From an uncultured Carboxylicivirga sp. (GTDB lineage Bacteria; Bacteroidota; Bacteroidia; Bacteroidales; Marinilabiliaceae): 64,000 bases of DNA. A program made the translations under genes and the position numbers. A model generated the notes under the pieces. It saw only the letters and a list, made by a program, of their open reading frames with translations, searched no databases and had not been told where the DNA came from. Location: contig CANNEA010000006.1 in the NCBI GenBank assembly GCA_947503525.1, positions 268,569 through 332,568 on the forward strand, given 5' to 3'. Of this stretch, positions 45,418 through 53,490 are shown piece after piece. Numbering within the stretch: position 1 is the stretch's first letter; each line of letters begins with the position of its first letter.

Positions 45418-46239
45418 ATGAAATTATCTAATTTACTTACAGCATGTTTGATGGTTGTTGTGGTGTTTTCCTCATGTACTAAAGTACCTGGATCAGGGAA
45501 AATGGATTTTAAGAATCAGAAAGACAGTGTAAGTTATGCTTTAGGCTACATTGAAGCTACGCAAATTAAAAAGCAATGGCAGCAAATGCCGTTTGAAGTT
45601 GATTCTGTTGCAAGAGTTGAATTTGCAAAGGTGTTTGCTAAACGCAGATTGAGTGAGCGATATCTTAATTTTCGTACGGACCAATTTGAGTCCATTAATG
45701 AGGATGCTTTTATCAAAGGTTTTTTAAACGAGTTTGCATACGGGAAGTCGTACTTCAATGATATGTCCTCTGATGTGTTGTTGCGCACAGCTTTTGAAGA
45801 CATTAAAAAGAAAAAAGCTGAGATCAAGAAGAAAGAGGTAGCTGCAAATTTAGTTAAAGGACAGAAGTATCTTGAGGAGAATAAAAAACGTTCAGAAATT
45901 ATGGAAACTGAAAGTGGCTTGCAATACGAAATAATTCGTGAAGGAAATGGATCTATAGCTACTGAAAAAGATCGCGTTAAGTGTACTTATCACGGAACTC
46001 TTATTGATGGAACTGTATTTGATAGTTCGGTTGAACGAGGAGATACTGCTACATTTGCCGTTACAGGAGTTATTAAAGGTTGGACTGAAGCATTGCAATT
46101 AATGCCAGTCGGATCAAAATGGCGTTTGCATATTCCTTCTGAATTGGCATATGGAGAAAGAGGCTCAGGAGCTAAAATTGGTGGAAATGAGACATTGATT
46201 TTTGATCTGGACCTTGTTGAAATTCTTCCGCAAAATTAA
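45418..46239 (+). CDS. FKBP-type peptidyl-prolyl isomerase, lipoprotein form
   Basis: 273 residues; lipobox FSSC (Cys20). It has the same FKBP_N plus FKBP_C architecture as the gene 89 bases upstream, with a longer helical N-terminal region (about 25-155) and an FKBP domain at about 170-270 (YHGTLIDGTVFDSS, YGERGSGAK). It is likely to arise from duplication followed by acquisition of export, serving periplasmic folding. It ends at a strong terminator. Confidence 0.94.
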   Translation: MKLSNLLTACLMVVVVFSSCTKVPGSGKMDFKNQKDSVSYALGYIEATQIKKQWQQMPFEVDSVARVEFAKVFAKRRLSERYLNFRTDQFESINEDAFIKGFLNEFAYGKSYFNDMSSDVLLRTAFEDIKKKKAEIKKKEVAANLVKGQKYLEENKKRSEIMETESGLQYEIIREGNGSIATEKDRVKCTYHGTLIDGTVFDSSVERGDTATFAVTGVIKGWTEALQLMPVGSKWRLHIPSELAYGERGSGAKIGGNETLIFDLDLVEILPQN

Positions 46240-46264
46240 TAAGGACAGAAGATCTTAATATATT

Positions 46265-46289
46265 AGGCTACCGTTAGGTAGCCTTTTTT
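46265..46289 (+). terminator. Terminator after FKBP gene pair
   Basis: 8-bp stem AGGCTACC/GGTAGCCT, GTTA loop, TTTTT tail. Confidence 0.88.
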
Positions 46290-46290
46290 A

Positions 46291-46956
46291 TTACTGTTTT
46301 ATTGCTCTTAACATTTCTCTTTTTCCTTTTGGACCGGGAAGGCGCTCCACAATAAAGCCACAAGCTTGTAAGCTTCGCCGAACAACTCCTTTGGCACAAT
46401 AGGTAGTGAATATACCATTGGGAAGCATGGCGTCATATATTTTTTGAAATAATTGTTCATCCCACATTTCAGCTTGTTTCTCCGGGGCAAAGGCATCGAA
46501 ATATACTAAGTCGTATTGGCGGGTAAACTCAATAGAAAGCAAATCCGCTTCATCTTTAAACAAATTGAAGTTTTCTAGAAGCTCACAATCTTGTTGCCAA
46601 GGCAAAGCATGAATTTTATTCAGTAAGTTTTGCTCCTCCATACTCTTATAAAAATTGAGCTGATTGGTAATGGCTTTGTCAATTGGATGCTTTTCTAATG
46701 TATAATATGCGATTGACTTATCCTTGCTATTAAGAGCAGTTAAAAATGCATTTAATCCCGTGCCGAATCCAACTTCAAGAATACTTATGTTTTCCTTTTG
46801 GCAATGCAACAAGTTAGCTTCAATAAAAACATGCATCGATTCGTTTATAGCTCCATTTACCGAATGGTAGTGTTCATCTAATTCAGGTACATAAAGCGTA
46901 TGTGATCCATCTGCAGAAACAATTAATTCGATTTTTCGATTATTATTTTTCAGCAT
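46291..46956 (-). CDS. mnmD: tRNA 5-methylaminomethyl-2-thiouridine methyltransferase (MnmD, DUF752)
   Basis: 221 residues. It corresponds to the methyltransferase half of MnmC, acting on the wobble uridine of certain tRNAs. AdoMet motif I is ILEVGFGTGLNAFL; the catalytic-type block is YFDAFAPEKQAEMWDEQLF, followed by FTTYCAKGVVRRSLQACGF and GPKGKREML, all characteristic of DUF752. The FAD oxidase half is absent, as in other stand-alone MnmD proteins. It follows the MATE gene by 2 bases. Confidence 0.88.
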   Translation of the reverse strand: MLKNNNRKIELIVSADGSHTLYVPELDEHYHSVNGAINESMHVFIEANLLHCQKENISILEVGFGTGLNAFLTALNSKDKSIAYYTLEKHPIDKAITNQLNFYKSMEEQNLLNKIHALPWQQDCELLENFNLFKDEADLLSIEFTRQYDLVYFDAFAPEKQAEMWDEQLFQKIYDAMLPNGIFTTYCAKGVVRRSLQACGFIVERLPGPKGKREMLRAIKQ

Positions 46957-46958
46957 GC

Positions 46959-48389
46959 TTATTCGTTGTTTTTAACCCAGATGCTTTGTCGAAGTCTCGA
47001 AGGTATTAGGGTGTTTAGTGTTCTTCTCTTAGCTGTTGAGGAATCATGTTTTTGTTGCATTATAACCATAATGTACCAAAGCGTTAAAGTAACGCCTTTA
47101 ATCACACTTGATAAACTGATGGCCCACCATATGCCCAACATGCCAAGCATGCTTTCGGCCGACAAAATCATTGCAGCAGGAACTCTGGCTCCGGTAAATG
47201 TAATGCCTATGATTGATGGAGGTATTGTTCTGCCAATTCCACTGAATGCGCCCCTTGTGATTATTTCAATAATCATAAATACTTGAGAAACAGCCAATAT
47301 TTTTAAATAGACAATGCCCATTTCTAATGGTTCCGGTTCGCGTAAAAAGAGAGAAAATATCTGCCTGCCAAAAAGAATAAAACACACAGTGACTATGGTA
47401 CCTAAAAATATACCAATACCTAATGTTGTGAAGTAGCCCTTTCTGATGCGAGACCAGTTTTTAGCTCCGAAATTTTGACCGGTAAAACTTCCTAGTGCCG
47501 TGGCAAATCCCGATGAGGTCATCCATGAAATGGCTTCGATTTGTGCACCAACACTTTGTACTGCAATTGGAATATCTCCCCACTTGGTTATCATTCGGGC
47601 CAGGATAAGCGCGAATACTGCAAACAGGCTGCTCTCGGTTGCAACCGGAGTACCTAGTTTAAATATTTTTAATGAAATGTCTTTACTGAGTTTAAATCTT
47701 CTGAAGTCAGGATTTATTATTTCTTTCTTGATAATGAATCGAAAAATAAAGATGGCGAATACTACCATCTGTGCAATAAAGGTCGCCCAGGCAGCTCCAT
47801 CAACTCCTAATGCGGGGAATCCGGCGATCCCAAAAATCATAAGAGGATCGAGAAGCATATTTAATCCTAACCCAACAAGGAGGTAGTAAAATGGTAAACG
47901 ACTATTTCCCATTCCATTATATATACCTTGAAAGGTTGGATTCATAAACGTGAAAACAAATCCAAGAGAAACAATGCGGAGGTAGGAAATACCATCATTT
48001 TCGACAGGCCCGGTTGATAATCGGAATACTCCTATTAATTCGGGAGTAAACAGCAATACAATAAGGCTAAAGAAAACAGAAAGAAGCAGTGCCCAAAATA
48101 GCGAATGTCTGGCAAAGCGCGCTGCGGTCTCAGTTTCCTTTTTTCCTAGTGATTGTGAAACTCCAACTTCAGCTCCAACACGGGTAACTAGAAGCAGCGA
48201 AATCCCAAGCCAAATATAAAACCCTGCAGCACCTACTGAAGTAACAGCATTACTTCCCAAATGGCCCAGCCAAATCATGTCGGTAAGGTTATATGCCATC
48301 TGCATCAGAGATGTGCCAATTATCGGAAGGGCCAGCTTTACCAGTTGCTTGAATATTGGCCCTTGCGTTAAGTCAACAGTTTTTTTCAT
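46959..48389 (-). CDS. MATE family multidrug/metabolite efflux transporter
   Basis: 476-residue inner-membrane protein with about 12 hydrophobic segments. It begins LTQGPIFKQLVKLALPIIGTSLMQMAYNLTDMIWLG, the classical NorM/MatE N-terminus. The second half repeats the fold (SVGAQIEAISWMTSSGFATALGSFTGQN). It exports cationic compounds using Na+ or H+; the substrate is unknown. It is probably co-transcribed with mnmD and diverges from dinB. Confidence 0.93.
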   Translation of the reverse strand: MKKTVDLTQGPIFKQLVKLALPIIGTSLMQMAYNLTDMIWLGHLGSNAVTSVGAAGFYIWLGISLLLVTRVGAEVGVSQSLGKKETETAARFARHSLFWALLLSVFFSLIVLLFTPELIGVFRLSTGPVENDGISYLRIVSLGFVFTFMNPTFQGIYNGMGNSRLPFYYLLVGLGLNMLLDPLMIFGIAGFPALGVDGAAWATFIAQMVVFAIFIFRFIIKKEIINPDFRRFKLSKDISLKIFKLGTPVATESSLFAVFALILARMITKWGDIPIAVQSVGAQIEAISWMTSSGFATALGSFTGQNFGAKNWSRIRKGYFTTLGIGIFLGTIVTVCFILFGRQIFSLFLREPEPLEMGIVYLKILAVSQVFMIIEIITRGAFSGIGRTIPPSIIGITFTGARVPAAMILSAESMLGMLGIWWAISLSSVIKGVTLTLWYIMVIMQQKHDSSTAKRRTLNTLIPSRLRQSIWVKNNE

Positions 48390-48448
48390 TTCAACTGCGA
48401 AGATAGAGTAAATTCAATTCTCCGGTATTCTTTTTCTACCTTTAGCTC

Positions 48449-49519
48449 GTGATCCGTAAGATAATTCATATTGATATGGATGCCTTTTTTGCTTCTATTG
48501 AGCAACGCGATTTTCCTGAACTGAAAGGAAAACCGGTGGTTGTGGGAGGGAGCAGTGAAAGAGGTGTGATTGCAGCTGCAAGTTATGAGGCACGACAATA
48601 TGGAATCTTTTCAGCTATGCCGTCTCGAACGGCTGTTAAACGTTGTCCTCATCTTATTTTTCAAAAGCATCGATTTGATGTTTATAAAGAGGTGTCGCGC
48701 CAGATAATGAGTGTATTTTATGAATATACTGATTTGGTTGAACCACTTTCTCTGGACGAAGCATTTTTAGATGTTACAAGCAACAAGAAGGGCATGGCTT
48801 CGGCAACTATGATTGCTCGTGAAATAAAGCAAAAAATATACGAGCAAACGCAATTAACCGCATCTGCCGGGGTGAGTGTAAATAAATTTTTAGCTAAGGT
48901 TGCCAGCGACCAACGCAAGCCTAACGGTATTTTTTTGATTCGGCCTGAAGAGGTGATGGGATTTATTGAGCAGCTACCGATTCAAAAGTTTTTTGGAGTT
49001 GGAAAAAAAACGGCTGAAAAAATGCATGCTCTTAATATACATTGTGGAAAAGATTTACAAAAATATGACTTGGCTAAATTGGTGCATCACTTTGGGAAGG
49101 CCGGAAAATACTTTTATGATGTATCGCATGGTGAAGACCATCGTCCGGTAATAGCTCATCGGGAACGAAAGTCAGTTGGTATAGAGAATACCTTCAGCAA
49201 AGATCTTTTCGATCAACAGCAAATAATTCGTGAGATTGAATTATTGAAGGAAGGATTGATGCGACGTTTGGCTAAATCCGATAAGTATGGAAAGACGGTA
49301 ACTCTTAAGGTGAAGTTTGACAATTTTGAGCAATTGACCAGGTCAAAAACGGTTGATTACGAGATTAAAAATGAGCAGCAGCTTAGTATATTGGTGAAGG
49401 ATGTTTTGCAAGAAGCTCATATAAGCAGGCCTGTCCGTTTACTGGGACTTACTATCTCAAACTTTACACAAGATAGGAAAGTAGATGCGCTTCAGCTTAA
49501 AATAGAATTTGAACTGTAA
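48449..49519 (+). CDS. dinB: DNA polymerase IV (Y family)
   Basis: Error-prone translesion polymerase. 356 residues starting at a GTG: the first residues MIRKIIHIDMDAFFASIEQRD place D9 and D11 at the catalytic site. SLDEAFLDV supplies further metal ligands, SAGVSVNKFLAKVASD is the palm motif, and the little-finger domain covers about 240-345. The C-terminal beta-clamp binding motif is not obvious. It is tightly convergent (2 bases) with the FMN-binding protein gene. Confidence 0.95.
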   Translation: MIRKIIHIDMDAFFASIEQRDFPELKGKPVVVGGSSERGVIAAASYEARQYGIFSAMPSRTAVKRCPHLIFQKHRFDVYKEVSRQIMSVFYEYTDLVEPLSLDEAFLDVTSNKKGMASATMIAREIKQKIYEQTQLTASAGVSVNKFLAKVASDQRKPNGIFLIRPEEVMGFIEQLPIQKFFGVGKKTAEKMHALNIHCGKDLQKYDLAKLVHHFGKAGKYFYDVSHGEDHRPVIAHRERKSVGIENTFSKDLFDQQQIIREIELLKEGLMRRLAKSDKYGKTVTLKVKFDNFEQLTRSKTVDYEIKNEQQLSILVKDVLQEAHISRPVRLLGLTISNFTQDRKVDALQLKIEFEL

Positions 49520-49521
49520 GG

Positions 49522-50073
49522 TTACATTCTTAATATTTGCGTAAGAATTTTCGTTTTCTCATTGATGTCCTTGGTAATCCCATTAACTGAAATTGTAGCT
49601 CCTGATATTGAATCGATATCTTTTCCAACCTCAAGGTTCTGATCCGCTTGATGTCCAACAAACTGTTTTAGCCAGCCCTTGGCAGTAACTTCATGACCAT
49701 GGCTTGCTTGATAGTTAAAAACTTTAACCATGGTTACATTACAATCCTTATCGAAACAGATAAAATAATCGAAATATTCGCTTGTCTCACCAATATCGGC
49801 ATTAGGAATGGAACAGCCGCCTGCACGGCAACTGTTCACTCGTCCAATATAGATATGTTGTATTTTTGTTTGATCAGCTTCACTATTTACATTAAAAAAT
49901 TTCCCTTCTAACTGATATGATGCTGGTACATCCAATTCCGCCAGAGTAGGATTAATTAGCTTGCCACTTTTAATTAAAGTTTTAAAAACACTTTTGTGTT
50001 CATAATCCACGTCTCCTTTAGCAAAAAGGCTGAAAGAAATTAATAATATTATTAAAGTAAAACCTAGTCTCAT
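49522..50073 (-). CDS. Exported FMN-binding domain protein
   Basis: 183 residues; signal peptide at about 1-18. The C-terminal FMN_bind domain ends with DSISGATISVNGI; the Thr in SGAT is where ApbE-type transferases attach FMN covalently. A middle segment has SCRAGGCSIPN and FDKDC cysteines. Such domains occur in NqrC/RnfG and in extracytoplasmic electron-transfer proteins. It follows the porin gene by 4 bases and so is probably in its operon. Confidence 0.85.
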   Translation of the reverse strand: MRLGFTLIILLISFSLFAKGDVDYEHKSVFKTLIKSGKLINPTLAELDVPASYQLEGKFFNVNSEADQTKIQHIYIGRVNSCRAGGCSIPNADIGETSEYFDYFICFDKDCNVTMVKVFNYQASHGHEVTAKGWLKQFVGHQADQNLEVGKDIDSISGATISVNGITKDINEKTKILTQILRM

Positions 50074-50077
50074 AAGC

Positions 50078-51283
50078 TTAAAACATTATACCAAACCCAG
50101 CATTAAACACCTGTGCATACTTACTGTCGGCTTTTGATTTTATAAATTGCATGTCTGCTTTTACTATTGCTCCTTGGGTTATTCTCCATGACAGGCCTGT
50201 AGTGATTGCAGTCTTGTTAAAAGCATCATTTTTTTCAATGCTTGAGTGAACGGTATTATGAGTGTCATAACCTTCATAGCGAATAAACGGTATTAGTGCA
50301 GTTTTAACGCTATTTACATTACGAAGAACATTGTAGCCGGCCTCAAGGTAATAGCCCATTAATGAACTTCCAAGATCATTTAATTCACCGGAAGCAGAAC
50401 CATAGGCATTGTATTTATCTGTGTTGGATAAAGCAGAATAGTAGTATTGTCCTCTTAGCTCCAGTCCACCAATTGAATATCTGGCATCAACACCTACCAT
50501 TGCAATTCCTATAGTGGTTGAGTCAGCTGATTCAACAGCTGCCTTATCGTTTTTGTCAAGACCATTGTATGCCATGCTTTGCGATTTCCCAAAGTACCCT
50601 GACAAGCCTAGGTTAAGCCCTCGTGCACCAAAGTATTCCACTTTACCTGCGAAATTTGGTGAACTGATATAAGATTCAGCACCTTTCTGACGTCCTTTAC
50701 GAAGACCATTTTTTCCATCCAACTTAAGCGAACCATCATAACCGTTAAATCCATTCATTATATAGGCTTGGTAGCGAAGTGAAGCGGGCAAAATATTACC
50801 GGTAATACCAATACCAATTTCTCTCCAGGTTGTTGGAGCAATGTATTTATCAATTAATGGGCGTTCAACTCCATTAAAGGTTGTTGGTTCGTGGTATTCA
50901 TTTATAATTCCCATTGGAACAAGCATTAAGCCACCTCGGAAATTAATGGAACTATTGAGTTTGTATTGTAAAAAGGCTTGTTCGATATACACCTCACTAA
51001 CATGTTCGAATTCTACTTCTGAGATGAATTGAGTTCTTTCGTTAAAATTATATCCGAATAAGAGTACTACCCGATGAACATCCAGTATTCCGGTACTTCC
51101 AACATCTGAACTTAAAGGTTGATTATAGTGAACTTCGCCATAGCCTCCAATCGTTAACCCTTTGTTAGACTCTAATAAACGTTGTGCTGTATTAACGTTG
51201 AATCCAATACTGTCAGTTACCTGCTGGGCATTAATATGTGTGAAACACAATAGAACTGCACTTATAAATAGAAATCTTTTCAT
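50078..51283 (-). CDS. Outer-membrane porin (OprO/P-like)
   Basis: 401 residues with a signal peptide ending in INAQ. The mature protein is a beta barrel with repeating amphipathic strands (FISEVEFEHVSEVYIEQAFLQYKL, INFRGGLMLVPMGIINEYHEPTTFNGVERPL) and a terminal strand ending in GFGIMF. This is the pattern of phosphate-selective-type and related porins. Substrate unknown; in an operon with an FMN-binding protein it may supply a redox substrate, which is inference. Confidence 0.85.
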   Translation of the reverse strand: MKRFLFISAVLLCFTHINAQQVTDSIGFNVNTAQRLLESNKGLTIGGYGEVHYNQPLSSDVGSTGILDVHRVVLLFGYNFNERTQFISEVEFEHVSEVYIEQAFLQYKLNSSINFRGGLMLVPMGIINEYHEPTTFNGVERPLIDKYIAPTTWREIGIGITGNILPASLRYQAYIMNGFNGYDGSLKLDGKNGLRKGRQKGAESYISSPNFAGKVEYFGARGLNLGLSGYFGKSQSMAYNGLDKNDKAAVESADSTTIGIAMVGVDARYSIGGLELRGQYYYSALSNTDKYNAYGSASGELNDLGSSLMGYYLEAGYNVLRNVNSVKTALIPFIRYEGYDTHNTVHSSIEKNDAFNKTAITTGLSWRITQGAIVKADMQFIKSKADSKYAQVFNAGFGIMF

Positions 51284-51430
51284 TATTTTACTATAGGTTT
51301 AAATATTTTATTCGGCACAAAAATACCTAAACCTATGGCCGTGTGAAATCCCTAAAAATGGCTAAAATTCCTTTTTAAATTAAAATATGTCTATTTGTTG
51401 AATGGTGGCAAATACTTTCTAAGTAGCACG

Positions 51431-51440
51431 TAGTCAGTGT
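51431..51440 (+). repeat. TAGTCAGTGT motif, copy B
   Basis: Second copy, in the 292-base gap upstream of the porin gene. The context TAGCAC before it and TATA after it agrees with the copy at 35411. The gap otherwise contains only a weak hairpin near 51514-51554. Confidence 0.4.
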
Positions 51441-51513
51441 TATAGGTAGTAGTGTTGTGTAGGTCGGAGAAATAGCTTATCGCATCAATACCTATTTATT
51501 GGGATGTGGCAAA

Positions 51514-51554
51514 TAAAAAAAAACTTCCATCCTAATTTTAAGAATGAAAGTTTA
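51514..51554 (-). terminator. Imperfect terminator of the small helical-protein gene
   Basis: ACTTTCAT and ATGGAAGT pair imperfectly, and the minus strand continues into nine T residues. Confidence 0.5.
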
Positions 51555-51575
51555 AATCTTATGAATGCATGCTAT

Positions 51576-51854
51576 TTAAAGCTTATTTGTTGCTTTAGAT
51601 ATTGTTAGAAACTGTTCCATCATGTCTTTTCTTAATGATGTAAAATAAGTTTTAACCAGTTTTGGATTATCTTTTCCATCAGGGTGATTGGCTCGTTTTA
51701 TCAACTCATTTCTAAAAGCCATAGCATCCACCATTACTTGTGCTATTTTTTCTTGTTCAACATCCTCTTTTACAAGTTGTTTAACATATGCTTCAGTGAT
51801 TAATTCCGACGCTAAAAAGTTGATGTCTTTTTTTAATTCCTTAACACTTGCCAT
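51576..51854 (-). CDS. Small helical cytoplasmic protein, unknown function
   Basis: With the start at ATG 51854 (MASVKELKKDINFLASELI) it has 92 residues. An earlier ATG at 51899 would include a predicted promoter box, so I reject it. The protein is wholly alpha-helical and charged, without cysteines or membrane segments. I believe similar short proteins occur in Bacteroidota without assigned function. It ends at a T-rich hairpin. Confidence 0.75.
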   Translation of the reverse strand: MASVKELKKDINFLASELITEAYVKQLVKEDVEQEKIAQVMVDAMAFRNELIKRANHPDGKDNPKLVKTYFTSLRKDMMEQFLTISKATNKL

Positions 51855-51886
51855 AAATTGTTGTTTTATGAATTTAAAGTATGCTA

Positions 51887-51894
51887 CAAAGGTA
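51887..51894 (-). promoter_or_regulatory. Putative -7 box TACCTTTG for small helical-protein gene
   Basis: Matches TANNTTTG on the minus strand, with a leader of about 30 bases to ATG 51854. Confidence 0.45.
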
Positions 51895-51971
51895 AGCATT
51901 AAACTAGAAAGGTAAATAGTTAAGTGAAGTGTATTCTGATATTCGATTTAATGCATCCTTTTGTATCTAAA

Positions 51972-51981
51972 ACACTGACTA
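51972..51981 (-). repeat. TAGTCAGTGT motif, copy C
   Basis: The reverse complement ACACTGACTA on the plus strand. It shares the 10-base core and a preceding A/T-rich stretch with copies A and B, but not their TAGCAC context. Confidence 0.35.
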
Positions 51982-52131
51982 TATAGGCATAGTTAGGTTT
52001 CGAATAATAGAACTATATAAGAGAAAATCCGGCAATCCACTAATTTTCCGCGTTTGTCTAAGGATTTTAAACGTTAATAAAAAGAATTAAACATTCGTTC
52101 TCATTATCCTCAATAGCTTATCATGCTTTTA

Positions 52132-52139
52132 TATCTTTG
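52132..52139 (+). promoter_or_regulatory. Putative -7 box TATCTTTG for ArsC/Spx-like gene
   Basis: Exact TANNTTTG match lying inside the longest possible reading of the next gene, which supports the later ATG at 52174. Confidence 0.45.
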
Positions 52140-52173
52140 GTTTCAGTTAATAAAGAATAAGATAAGTTTTTTG

Positions 52174-52536
52174 ATGGGTAAAGTGTATATATTAAATACT
52201 TGTAGTACTTGTAAAAGGATTTTAAAAGAAGTACAAGAATATGGCAAGTTTGATATTGTAGACATTAAGAAGAATCCATTACAATTTAATGAGATTGATC
52301 GTTTGGCAAAAATGGCCGGGAGTTATGAAGCTATTTTTAATAAGCAATCAAAAAAGTATAGAGAAAAAGGTTTAGCGCATGTTGAACTTACAGAATTAGA
52401 TTACAGGCAATACCTGAGTGAGGAATATACATTCTTAAAACGACCAGTATTTGTAATCGACAATAAAGTTTTTGTAGGTAATAGCAATAAAAGCGTATCA
52501 AATTTGACAAATTATTTGAGCTTAAAAGTAAAATAG
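52174..52536 (+). CDS. ArsC/Spx/YffB-family thioredoxin-fold protein
   Basis: Starting at ATG 52174 (MGKVYILNTCSTCKRIL) it has 120 residues, the family's usual length. C10-S-T-C13 is the active-site motif at the start of helix 1 (arsenate reductase family; Spx uses CxxC as a redox switch). The LKRPVFVIDNKVFVG stretch with the conserved cis-Pro is present. No other ars genes are adjacent. Arsenate reduction and Spx-like regulation are both possible; the sequence alone cannot decide. Confidence 0.85.
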   Translation: MGKVYILNTCSTCKRILKEVQEYGKFDIVDIKKNPLQFNEIDRLAKMAGSYEAIFNKQSKKYREKGLAHVELTELDYRQYLSEEYTFLKRPVFVIDNKVFVGNSNKSVSNLTNYLSLKVK

Positions 52537-52591
52537 AACTAAAGATATCCGTTACTACCTAACCCAAAATTACCCCTCCGTGTAGTAATTG

Positions 52592-52621
52592 AAAAAAAAG
52601 GCTTCTTTCGAAGCCTTTTTT
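52592..52621. terminator. Terminator after ArsC/Spx-like gene
   Basis: AAAAAGGCTTC/GAAGCCTTTTT stem with a TTTC loop, flanked by long A and T runs, working in both directions. Confidence 0.85.
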
Positions 52622-52656
52622 GTTGCTTATTTTTTAAGCAAAGTAATTATTAAATA

Positions 52657-52692
52657 AAAAGAGGTTGCTTCTTAATTGAAGCAACCTCTTTT
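52657..52692. terminator. Terminator of WM-repeat protein gene
   Basis: 15-bp perfect stem AAAAGAGGTTGCTTC/GAAGCAACCTCTTTT with a 6-base loop, immediately past the minus-strand gene. Confidence 0.85.
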
Positions 52693-52727
52693 GAGATTAT
52701 ATAGGTCATGAAACCTTTTACCCGTAT

Positions 52728-53297
52728 TTATTTTACTGTATGTAGAGCAACCAATACAGGTTCAGTTTCATTAAGGTCGATCATATCTATCGAAGGAAGG
52801 AAATTTGTAGAAATTGTATTGAATGCTGTTAGGTTAGTCATCCAAACCTCTACTTCTAATGGTTCTTCATCAGTTTCAGCTAAAAAGCTATCCATATCAT
52901 ATTCTTCTTCAACAAATGCTGAGTAATCAAGCATCCAGTCTTCAATTGCCAATAGTGGTTCATCTACTTCACTGGTGAATGCATCGTAATCAACCATCCA
53001 AGTTTCGATAGCTATTAATTCTTCGTTATAATCATCTGATAATTCATTATTGAATTGGTCAAGATCTGTCATCCAATTTTGGATTTCAAGAACTTCTTCA
53101 TAATAATTTTCACTTGTATAATCTACACTAAATGCATCGTAACTAGTCATCCACTCTTGTACCATTAATTCATCCTCATTTACGTCTCCTGTTACCTCGA
53201 AAGAAGGTTGAGCAAAAAGTGCTGTTCCGAATACAACTAATGAAAGAGTTAAAGTGCTTACTAATTTTACGGTTTGTTTTGTTATTAAAGTTTTCAT
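52728..53297 (-). CDS. Secreted acidic protein with five WM-centred repeats, unknown family
   Basis: 189 residues. Signal peptide at about 1-29 (LTLSLVVFGTALFAQ). The mature part holds five imperfect repeats with consensus EExLxIExWMxDYxAF; Trp lies at 49, 75, 100, 121 and 152, spaced 21-31 residues, with Asp/Glu-rich linkers. The protein is very acidic. No catalytic or sorting domain and no lipobox are visible, so it is probably periplasmic or released. Its promoter has strong sigma-54 features with tandem upstream elements, so it is probably made only under a specific condition. I do not recognise the family. Confidence 0.82.
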   Translation of the reverse strand: MKTLITKQTVKLVSTLTLSLVVFGTALFAQPSFEVTGDVNEDELMVQEWMTSYDAFSVDYTSENYYEEVLEIQNWMTDLDQFNNELSDDYNEELIAIETWMVDYDAFTSEVDEPLLAIEDWMLDYSAFVEEEYDMDSFLAETDEEPLEVEVWMTNLTAFNTISTNFLPSIDMIDLNETEPVLVALHTVK

Positions 53298-53337
53298 GAC
53301 TTGTGTTTTTTAATTGTTTGTAACTGACAAGGATATA

Positions 53338-53352
53338 TCAAGGCTTGTGCCA
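53338..53352 (-). promoter_or_regulatory. Near-consensus sigma-54 promoter TGGCACAAGCCTTGA
   Basis: Read on the minus strand: TGGCAC, five bases, TTGA. This agrees with TGGCACG-N4-TTGC except at two positions, with exact GG to G spacing. It lies 41 bases from the repeat-protein ATG, predicting a leader of about 29 bases. No TANNTTTG box is visible for this gene. Confidence 0.65.
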
Positions 53353-53417
53353 CAAAACGTAATACGCAGATAGATAGAGTAATAGAAATAATAAAAGATA
53401 TTTAACTCTTTAAATAT

Positions 53418-53433
53418 CGTGCGAAAATGAAAC
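53418..53433 (-). promoter_or_regulatory. Upstream element 2, CGTGCGAAAATGAAAC
   Basis: A degenerate copy of the element at 53441, starting exactly 23 bases (about two helical turns) away and 66 bases or more above the -24 element, as expected for activator sites of a sigma-54 promoter. Confidence 0.45.
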
Positions 53434-53440
53434 AAGTTGG

Positions 53441-53456
53441 TGTGCGAAAACGAACA
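53441..53456 (-). promoter_or_regulatory. Upstream element 1, TGTGCGAAAACGAACA
   Basis: Nearly identical to the perfect inverted repeat at 35338-35353, with one change in the left arm. It is about 90 bases above the -24 element. Confidence 0.5.
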
Positions 53457-53490
53457 TGGATTTTCTTTATGAGGCTTCAACATTTTATCG

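Larger units (their letters stand above)
51855..52173. other. 319-base divergent intergenic region
   Basis: It contains the promoter boxes of both flanking genes (51887-51894 minus, 52132-52139 plus) and copy C of the TAGTCAGTGT motif (51972-51981, minus). I see no further gene or repeat. Confidence 0.6.

Noticed and set aside
51406..51420. Sigma-54-like TGGCAAATACTTTCT in the gap before the porin gene
   Set aside because: The -12 part is TTTC instead of TTGC, there are further mismatches, and no activator-type element is nearby.
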